From an uncultured Prevotella sp. (GTDB lineage Bacteria > Bacteroidota > Bacteroidia > Bacteroidales > Bacteroidaceae): a stretch of DNA of 7,894 nt. Below the pieces are notes generated by a model. It was not told where the DNA came from. It did no database searches and was given only the letters and a program-made list of their open reading frames with translations. The number at the start of each line of letters is the position of its first letter. Positions within the stretch are counted from its first letter, which is position 1. The stretch lies in the NCBI GenBank assembly GCA_900770845.1, contig CAAGLS010000075.1:1-7894 (forward strand), in the 5' to 3' direction. Positions 1-5,114 of this stretch are shown here, piece by piece. A program made the position numbers and the translations under genes.

Positions 1-19
1 AACGTAAGTTGAAGAGGGA

Positions 20-35
20 GTGTAGCGGGCTACAC
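20..35. repeat. Small stem-loop
   Basis: GTGTAG (20-25) and CTACAC (30-35) form a perfect 6-bp stem around the four bases CGGG. No T-run follows on either strand, so terminator function is not supported. It could be the remnant of a terminator or RNA hairpin at the end of an upstream gene lying outside the window. Confidence 0.35.
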
Positions 36-110
36 GACCGATGAGACTTGACGTTTTGAGACCGATAGATGCAGAAGACGACCGAAACAACATATATACA
101 TATCGTCTGG

Positions 111-135
111 GGTTCTAAACCTAATTTTTAGAACC
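111..135. repeat. 9-bp stem-loop in intergenic DNA
   Basis: GGTTCTAAA (111-119) and TTTAGAACC (127-135) are perfect inverted repeats separated by 7 bases. The stem is AT-rich and is not followed by a T-tract on the forward strand. It may act as a weak terminator, a protein-binding dyad, or part of a non-coding RNA; the sequence alone does not decide. Confidence 0.4.
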
Positions 136-334
136 GGCCTAATACTAAATACCACAGGGTTTGTCGGTTGCACCCAAATAAAGCCACGAACCCTCACGAA
201 TGCGGATGGCAATCCCTGATGTTTGTCATTCGCCGCAGAGGCCTTGCTCTGTGGTGGCCCAAAGGGATGCCCAATCTCTTTAATTCCCCTTTTTTTGTCT
301 GATTTATCAGTTTTCATCAAATTGTCGCCATTCT

Positions 335-368
335 TTTGCACTCCACTGACAAATAATTTGTATCTTTA
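335..368 (+). promoter_or_regulatory. Probable Bacteroidota-type promoter of the nucleoside kinase gene
   Basis: TTTG at 335-338 resembles the -33 element. TATCTTTA at 361-368 matches the -7 consensus TAnnTTTG except for its last base. The 22-nt spacing is slightly longer than the usual 19-21. Transcription would begin around 373-376, leaving a leader of roughly 50 nt before the ATG at 422. No competing match to both elements is seen between here and the gene. Confidence 0.5.
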
Positions 369-421
369 CCCGACGTTTCCGGACCCCACACGGCACGGAG
401 AAACTGATAAAGATATTGAAT

Positions 422-2086
422 ATGAACGCAAAAGAAGTACAAATCCGTTGCAAGAACAACGGCAAGACGCTGTCGGTGGCCATCGGCAGCACACTCTCAG
501 ACGTTTACAGAGCCAGCGGGATGGAAATGGAGTTCGGTCCCGTGAGCGCCAAAGTGAACAATAAGGTGGAGGGCATGCACTACCGCGTCTACCACAACAA
601 GGACGTGGAGTTTCTCGACCTGCGCAGCGCGTCGGGCATGCGCAACTACACCCGCACCCTGTTCTTTGTCCTCTGCAAGGCTGTGCACGACCTCTACCCC
701 CATTCGGAGGTGGTCATCGACATCCCCGTGTCGAACGGCTACTACGTAGACCTCGACCTGGGACATGCCGTGACCTTGGAGGACGTTGACGGCATAAGGC
801 GGCGCATGCAGGAAATCATCGACGCCCACATCCCCATCACCCGCCACGAGGTGCCTACGGAGGAGGCCATCAAGATGTTCAAGGAGAAGGGCGACGAGGC
901 CAAGGTGAAGCTCCTCAGCAGCTACGGACAGCTCTACACCACCTATTACCAGATTGACGACTACGTGGACTACTACTACGGCTCGCTGCTCACCAACACC
1001 AAGAAGATCTACCTCTTCGGCGTGGAGAAATACTTCGACGGCATGCTGCTGCGCATTCCCGACCTGAAGAACCCGGGCGTGCTGCCCGAAATGACCCACC
1101 AGGACAAGATGTTCGAGATATTCAAGGAGCACCACCGCTGGCAGGGCATCATGGGCGTGCGCACGGTGGGCGACTTCAACGAGGTGGTGGAACACGGCCA
1201 CGCCACCGACCTCATCAACATCAGCGAGGCCCTGCAGGAGAAGAAGATAGCCCGCATCGCCGACGAGATTGCCAACCGCAAGAGCGTGAAGCTCGTCCTC
1301 TTGGCCGGCCCCTCCAGCTCGGGCAAGACCACCACTTGCAAGCGGCTCTCCATACAGCTCATGACCAACGGCATCAAGCCACTGCAAATCTCGCTCGACG
1401 ACTACTTCGTGGACCGCGAGCACACACCCAAGGACGAGAACGGCGAATACGACTACGAGAGCATCTACGCCCTCAACCTGCAGCTCATCAACCAGCAGTT
1501 CAACGCCCTCTTCCGGGGAGAGGAGGTGGAGCTGCCCAAGTACAACTTCCAGACGGGCCGCAGCGAGAAGAGCGGAAAGAAGCTCAAGATGGACGAGAGC
1601 AACGTGCTCGTGGTGGAGGGCATCCACGCCCTCAACCCCGAGCTGACGGCGCAGATTCCCGACAACCAAAAGTTCCGCGTCTACGCCTCGGCGCTCACCA
1701 CCATTCTGCTCGACGACCACAACTACATCCCCACCACCGACAACCGACTGCTCCGCCGCATCATCCGCGACTACAAATACCGCGGCGTGAACGCCCAGGA
1801 GACCATCCACCGCTGGCCGTCGGTGCGCAAGGGGGAGAACAAGTGGATATTCCCCTACCAGGAGAACGCCGACGCCGTGTTCAACAGCGCCATGCTCTTC
1901 GAGCTGGCTGTCATCAAGCAGCAGGCCGAGCCGCTGTTGGAGCAGGTGCCGGAGAACTGCGAAGAGTATTCGGAGGCCTACCGGCTGCGCAAGTTCCTGA
2001 GGTACATCAAGCCCATCCCCAACCGCGACATCCCGCCCACAAGCCTGCTGCGCGAGTTCCTCGGTGGCAGCTCGTTCAAATACTGA
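422..2086 (+). CDS. Nucleoside (uridine) kinase-like protein with ThrRS-type TGS and second additional domains
   Basis: A 554-aa cytosolic protein with three parts. Residues about 1-66 look like a TGS domain and about 70-240 like the second additional (editing-type) domain of threonyl-tRNA synthetase. Residues about 285-554 form a P-loop kinase of the uridine kinase/phosphoribulokinase family. Visible kinase motifs are the Walker A loop GPSSSGKTT (296-304), the SLDDYF segment (324-329) where this family has an acidic substrate-binding loop, EGIHALNP (399-406), and the arginine-rich RLLRRIIRD stretch (442-450). The expected reaction is ATP-dependent phosphorylation of a nucleoside such as uridine, but the substrate is inferred from the family. 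The editing-type residues of ThrRS are missing: Phe82 and Lys86 stand where HxxxH is expected, and Tyr185 and Leu189 where the downstream Cys and His are expected. I chose the ATG at 422 over an in-frame TTG at 416. No Shine-Dalgarno is visible, as is normal in Bacteroidota. Base composition is clearly GC-rich. The gene appears monocistronic, with its own promoter and a hairpin downstream. Confidence 0.88.
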   Translation: MNAKEVQIRCKNNGKTLSVAIGSTLSDVYRASGMEMEFGPVSAKVNNKVEGMHYRVYHNKDVEFLDLRSASGMRNYTRTLFFVLCKAVHDLYPHSEVVIDIPVSNGYYVDLDLGHAVTLEDVDGIRRRMQEIIDAHIPITRHEVPTEEAIKMFKEKGDEAKVKLLSSYGQLYTTYYQIDDYVDYYYGSLLTNTKKIYLFGVEKYFDGMLLRIPDLKNPGVLPEMTHQDKMFEIFKEHHRWQGIMGVRTVGDFNEVVEHGHATDLINISEALQEKKIARIADEIANRKSVKLVLLAGPSSSGKTTTCKRLSIQLMTNGIKPLQISLDDYFVDREHTPKDENGEYDYESIYALNLQLINQQFNALFRGEEVELPKYNFQTGRSEKSGKKLKMDESNVLVVEGIHALNPELTAQIPDNQKFRVYASALTTILLDDHNYIPTTDNRLLRRIIRDYKYRGVNAQETIHRWPSVRKGENKWIFPYQENADAVFNSAMLFELAVIKQQAEPLLEQVPENCEEYSEAYRLRKFLRYIKPIPNRDIPPTSLLREFLGGSSFKY

Positions 2087-2336
2087 GCCAGAGGGCTTCG
2101 CCAACAGACCGGCACACGCCCCACCCCGAGGCTGGACGAATGAGACGCATGGGTCCAGCCTCGGCCGGGCTGCGCACAAGGGGAGGGCTGAAGAGGATTC
2201 TTTCCGCCTCACTGCGGGGGACAACCGCCAACAAAACATATATCCGTTTGCAGAGGCCGTGTCTTGCGTTGCCCCTAAAACAAGGTCTCACCTTTGGAAC
2301 AGCCACCATTCTAAGATGGTTGTCCATACCCATCAG
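2087..2336. other. Convergent intergenic region between kinase and methyltransferase genes
   Basis: The kinase gene (forward) and the methyltransferase gene (reverse) end facing each other across 250 nt. The only strong structure is the 12-bp hairpin at 2126-2164. A weaker dyad, ACCAT/ATGGT at 2305-2320, lies just past the methyltransferase stop on the reverse strand. No small gene is supported here; open frames crossing it are extensions of shadow frames of the kinase. Confidence 0.5.
2126..2164. terminator. Strong hairpin after the kinase gene, possible terminator
   Basis: CCGAGGCTGGAC (2126-2137) and GTCCAGCCTCGG (2153-2164) pair perfectly over 12 bp around a 15-nt loop, starting 40 nt past the kinase stop. 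No run of T follows, so it is not a classical intrinsic terminator. It may instead mark a 3' end or stabilise the mRNA, and because the stem is symmetrical it could serve transcription from either side. Confidence 0.5.
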
Positions 2337-3845
2337 CTATTTGACCTGCGTACTGCAGCTGAAGTTATACATCCTGTCAAAGATTACATTCAGCCTATCT
2401 TGCGCCCTCATGCTTGATTCCTCGTCCAAGCCACGCGCGAGCTGCGTGACAATGGATGTCACCTCATCAAAATCTTCCTCTGCTGGCTTTATGACTGGCA
2501 ACTGCTTGATGTAGTTGGCAGAATTGTTGGTGGAGGGATTTATCAAATTGATGGCGTAGGAACAAACGCGGGAGTTGAGAAATCCCAAAAGATAGAACAA
2601 CCATCGACTATCGTGGGGGAATATCCCCACAATCGATTGGTCAAAAAGACGGTTGTCTATCAAAGCTGCGGTCAGCTGCCCCGACCTCACCATCGGCACG
2701 GCGATACCTTGCTTGAAATAGAAAGTGGAGTTTTGGAATCGGCACTTCCGGCTTTTCCTGTATTCAGAGACAGCCTTGGTCGACCAATCCATAAACCACT
2801 CGTCTGGCTTGGAGTATCGTTTGTTCCCTCCCTTGACAATAGGCACCATGCAGTTGCCGCCAGCTATGCCTTTCACTTTTTCCTCGTCGGTCAAAGTCCC
2901 ATTGTGAACAGCCTCAGGCGCAACCACAGAATAGCGTTTTGCATTACGTATCTCCTTGGAGATGGGATGCAAATAGCTTTTGTCGTCGCCCGAGTAGAAA
3001 CCTGTCACACAACTGGCCATGTCACCCACTTTGACAGAACTTTTGCCGTTGATCAAATCCGACAAGCCCGTGTTGTCTGTTATGAGAAAACTTGAATCCA
3101 CATTGCGAAGAACGTCGCCTTGAACAAGCTTTATTCCATTTCTTTTGGGCTTGCCAATGTCATCAACCGTCACAAAGTCTTTGTACACACGGAAAGTATT
3201 AGAAAAATTCTTTGCAACGTCGTTGCTTCGCTCCAATGTTATGATACAAAGGTTGGCATACCCAAAGTTCACACCGGGGAAGAAATTTGATGGGAAAAGC
3301 AACAACTCTTCTATTTTAGTGTAGGTCAGAATCAACTCACGCAGACTTCTGTGGCGATGGAGGGAGAGGAATGTGTCAGGAACGATAAACGACAATCTGC
3401 CGCCGTTGCAAAGAGAAAGGATGCAAGCATAAAGGAACAGAGTGTAGCTCTCCTTTGAATAAATGCCCTTGTAAACCCTTTGAATCCTTGCCTTTGCCTC
3501 TTCGCCGAACACAGCTCCATAAGGAGGATTGCCTATTATCTTCGATGCTTTCAGCCTATGTGTGACGATTGAAGGGTCAAGCAGCGTGTCCGTTTCCTTT
3601 ACGGTCACGTTGCCATAATGGTTGTACTTGTCTTTGAGCAGAGCGGTCGCCTGTGGGTTGAGTTCGTAAACAACAATTTTCTGACTGCTGTTTAATGCAA
3701 GAATCTTGTCAACGAACACGCCGTCGCCACCGCAAGGCTCAAACACCGTGTCAGACGGCTGAAGGTTGAGCATGCCCACCATGTAGTCTGTTATGGGGTC
3801 AGACTTCGTGTAATATGCCTGGAAAGTTCTGTCGGCCGTTACCAT
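2337..3845 (-). CDS. N6-adenine DNA methyltransferase (gamma type, M.TaqI/Eco57I-like) of a restriction-modification system
   Basis: A 502-aa S-adenosylmethionine-dependent methyltransferase that should methylate adenine in a specific DNA site and protect it from the partner nuclease. Motifs appear in gamma-class order. Motif X is QAYYTKS (9-15). Motif I, the AdoMet site, is FEPCGGDG (35-42), with the acidic motif II residue probably Glu61. The catalytic motif IV is NPPY (106-109). The LSFIVPDTFL segment (151-160) follows. About 300 residues of likely target-recognition domain come after, including an NPSTNNSANYIKQLPV stretch of the kind seen near the end of such domains. Length fits single-chain type II enzymes. 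The frame is open for 30 more codons upstream to 3935, but that stretch lies inside the nuclease gene and resembles no methyltransferase, so I chose the ATG at 3845. That ATG overlaps the nuclease TAA (ATGGTAA), implying translational coupling. The recognition sequence cannot be read from the protein. GC content looks lower than in the kinase gene. Confidence 0.87.
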   Translation of the reverse strand: MVTADRTFQAYYTKSDPITDYMVGMLNLQPSDTVFEPCGGDGVFVDKILALNSSQKIVVYELNPQATALLKDKYNHYGNVTVKETDTLLDPSIVTHRLKASKIIGNPPYGAVFGEEAKARIQRVYKGIYSKESYTLFLYACILSLCNGGRLSFIVPDTFLSLHRHRSLRELILTYTKIEELLLFPSNFFPGVNFGYANLCIITLERSNDVAKNFSNTFRVYKDFVTVDDIGKPKRNGIKLVQGDVLRNVDSSFLITDNTGLSDLINGKSSVKVGDMASCVTGFYSGDDKSYLHPISKEIRNAKRYSVVAPEAVHNGTLTDEEKVKGIAGGNCMVPIVKGGNKRYSKPDEWFMDWSTKAVSEYRKSRKCRFQNSTFYFKQGIAVPMVRSGQLTAALIDNRLFDQSIVGIFPHDSRWLFYLLGFLNSRVCSYAINLINPSTNNSANYIKQLPVIKPAEEDFDEVTSIVTQLARGLDEESSMRAQDRLNVIFDRMYNFSCSTQVK

Positions 3846-4753
3846 ACCAAATATTCTTGAAGGTTGTTGTTTTCTACATGATGCGCCATGGCAGGGGCGA
3901 AGTCGTCCATCCAGTTCAAGTGCCGATCGATCCATCCACGCAGATTGTAGCCCGTGTATTCTTCAATACGGTTGTAAGTCTCGTTGCCGCAACTCGCAGA
4001 CCAAGCGCCCGAGTTCTCCAACGTCTTGAGGTAATGGTTATTTTGTTCTGACCGCACAAAGAGCATGCACTTATAGTTCTGCTCCATGCTCTTATAAATA
4101 GCACCCACAAGCAACAGACGATTGGTGTTGCCCTTCTCGTTAGAACCGAAGCCGCTTTTGAAATCCACGACGTACTTTGTATTGCCATCTGTGAAATGCA
4201 AGTCGCATTCAAGCTTTACCTCTCCAGAGGTTACAAGCCCCCAAACTTTGTCATAGTAGATATTTAGCTGTTTTTTCTCATTGGAGGTTATTCTCAACCC
4301 ACTGATAAAGTCTTTTATCTCGTTGGCCAAATCCCTCTTGACATCGGAGAACAACGGTGCGATATATGGCCGAATGGCTGTAAGCGGATGATTGAAACAC
4401 ACCTTGCAGAACGGCTCCCACAACTCGCCAACCCTACGTGAGAAAGCCATGTAGTCGTAAGCCCAAATGGAGTTTCGACTTTCAAGCATTACCACATCAT
4501 TGGTATATACAACCATCAATATGCACTCCAGCATATCCATTCTGTTCCAGCCCTCCTTATCGGCTGTCTCTTTTATGGCCGTAATTATGTTGTCTCGGCT
4601 TTGTATAAGGGAATGGTTCAGCTCACGGGTTTTCTCCTTAAACTCGTTGGCAGTATATTCGTTTGCGAGATATTGAATCTCCTCTTCCGCCCTATTCCGA
4701 AAATAATTGAGAAGGGCAGCTTTGCTGTCTTTCAAATTTGGGGTTATGTCCAT
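3839..4753 (-). CDS. Putative type II restriction endonuclease, PD-(D/E)XK-like
   Basis: A 304-aa soluble protein, first gene of a two-gene operon with the DNA methyltransferase. No family name is recognised from the sequence. The nuclease call rests on its partner and on a plausible PD-(D/E)XK core near the C-terminus: Glu182 or Asp184 in LECDLHF, then a beta-strand leading to VVDFKSGFG with Asp197 and Lys199. Helical segments with many charged residues occupy about 10-70. The start is the ATG at 4753. The frame is open to 4834, but a good promoter element (TATCTTTG, reverse strand) lies inside that extension, so the mRNA should begin just upstream of 4753. The stop overlaps the methyltransferase start by 7 nt. 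Nuclease-before-methyltransferase order with no controller gene means timing of expression must come from elsewhere. An alternative is an unrelated accessory protein of the methyltransferase. Confidence 0.7.
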   Translation of the reverse strand: MDITPNLKDSKAALLNYFRNRAEEEIQYLANEYTANEFKEKTRELNHSLIQSRDNIITAIKETADKEGWNRMDMLECILMVVYTNDVVMLESRNSIWAYDYMAFSRRVGELWEPFCKVCFNHPLTAIRPYIAPLFSDVKRDLANEIKDFISGLRITSNEKKQLNIYYDKVWGLVTSGEVKLECDLHFTDGNTKYVVDFKSGFGSNEKGNTNRLLLVGAIYKSMEQNYKCMLFVRSEQNNHYLKTLENSGAWSASCGNETYNRIEEYTGYNLRGWIDRHLNWMDDFAPAMAHHVENNNLQEYLVW

Positions 4754-4781
4754 AACTGGAAATTCCTTTATATTACAATAG

Positions 4782-4789
4782 CAAAGATA
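4782..4789 (-). promoter_or_regulatory. -7 promoter element of the restriction-modification operon
   Basis: TATCTTTG on the reverse strand (4789 down to 4782) matches the Bacteroidota -7 consensus exactly. Transcription would start near 4776, leaving a leader of about 20-25 nt before the ATG at 4753. I see no clear TTTG at the -33 distance, so strength is uncertain. The element decides the nuclease start: the longer frame to 4834 would lie upstream of the transcript. Confidence 0.6.
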
Positions 4790-5008
4790 ACGATTAATTT
4801 TGAATCTTACGTTCATTGAGACGACATTTTTCAAATCAAACTTCCCTTGCTGCGATATGACGGATATTCATTGGGCAATGGCAAGCCCTGACTTGGCTGA
4901 CTACGCAAAGACCATCCACCGTGGTTTCATGGCAGTTGGCACGGAACAGGGAGGGCGAAGTCGAAACAAGAAACTCACCTCAACCCAAGGGACTGATATT
5001 GTTGTTTT
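4790..5008. other. Divergent intergenic DNA without a supported gene
   Basis: This stretch separates the two divergent promoters. A forward frame is open from 4800 to 5270 and includes a peptide starting at the ATG of 4858 (MTDIHWAMASPDLADYAK), but it resembles nothing I recognise, runs through the barrel gene's promoter, and has no promoter of its own. It may be a remnant of an older gene or simply spacer. Confidence 0.35.
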
Positions 5009-5040
5009 TTTGCCAGTTAGAAATATTTTATTTAACTTTG
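5009..5040 (+). promoter_or_regulatory. Near-consensus promoter of the outer-membrane protein gene
   Basis: TTTG (5009-5012) and TAACTTTG (5033-5040) match the Bacteroidota -33 and -7 elements with an exact 20-nt spacer. Transcription should begin near 5045-5047, about 15 nt before the ATG at 5061. This supports 5061, rather than 5090, as the original start of the barrel gene. An imperfect dyad overlaps both elements (see 5011-5043). Confidence 0.7.
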
Positions 5041-5043
5041 GCA
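5011..5043. promoter_or_regulatory. Dyad overlapping the barrel-gene promoter, candidate operator
   Basis: TGCCAGTTA (5011-5019) is the reverse complement of TAACT plus GGCA (5033-5043) except for two extra T residues on the right arm. The arms lie over the -33 and -7 elements, and a palindrome AAATATTT sits near the centre (5021-5028). Because it lies mostly upstream of the predicted transcription start, a protein-binding site is more likely than an RNA hairpin. The binding protein is unknown, and chance is possible. Confidence 0.3.
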
Positions 5044-5060
5044 GCAAAATCCAACCTATT

Positions 5061-5114
5061 ATGGGAAAACGCCTACAAGTATTCTTATTATGCGTGCTGT
5101 GCGCGCTATTGCCG
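5061..5114 (+). other. Out-of-frame signal peptide of the outer-membrane barrel gene
   Basis: From the ATG at 5061 the frame reads MGKRLQVFLLCVLCALLP, a typical signal peptide with a basic start and a hydrophobic core. Around codon 18 (CCG, 5112-5114) this frame diverges from the barrel frame. Stepping back one base at 5114 continues as AARALGQQFTIRG, giving a plausible cleavage region (ARA/LGQ or ALG/QQ) directly before the conserved FTIRG start of the mature domain. The present sequence therefore looks as if one base were missing near 5112-5117. No canonical slippery heptamer is visible there. Confidence 0.65.

Larger units (their letters stand above)
1..421. other. Intergenic region upstream of the nucleoside kinase, no convincing gene
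   Basis: About 420 bases without a supported gene. Frame 3 is open from the window edge to a TGA at 42-44, so the tail of an upstream gene could end there, but 13 codons are too few to judge. The rest holds two stem-loops (20-35 and 111-135), three spaced copies of GACCGA (36, 60 and 80), and the kinase promoter near its right end. A 103-codon reverse-strand reading frame (341 down to 30) crosses both stem-loops, has no recognisable domain and no promoter I can see, and I do not call it a gene. Low-complexity poly-T lies at about 288-296. Confidence 0.5.

Noticed and set aside
30..341. A 103-codon reverse-strand open frame in the first intergenic region
   Set aside because: No promoter or domain is seen, and it runs through two inverted repeats; it might be a conserved element translated by chance, but a gene is not supported.
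223..564. A forward open frame crossing the kinase promoter and start
   Set aside because: It begins upstream of the predicted transcription start and overlaps the kinase in another frame.
497..2239. A 580-codon reverse-strand open frame opposite the kinase gene
   Set aside because: It is rich in Val, His, Leu and Glu with no domain, and mirrors the strong codon bias of the forward kinase gene, so it is an antisense shadow.
1336..2514. A 392-codon forward open frame running from the kinase into the methyltransferase
   Set aside because: The protein is Arg/Pro/His-rich, overlaps two well-supported genes in other frames, and shows no recognisable domain.
3846..3935. N-terminal extension of the methyltransferase to the ATG at 3935
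   Set aside because: Those 30 codons lie wholly within the nuclease gene and carry no methyltransferase motif, while the ATG at 3845 gives a compact coupled overlap and places motif X near the N-terminus as expected.
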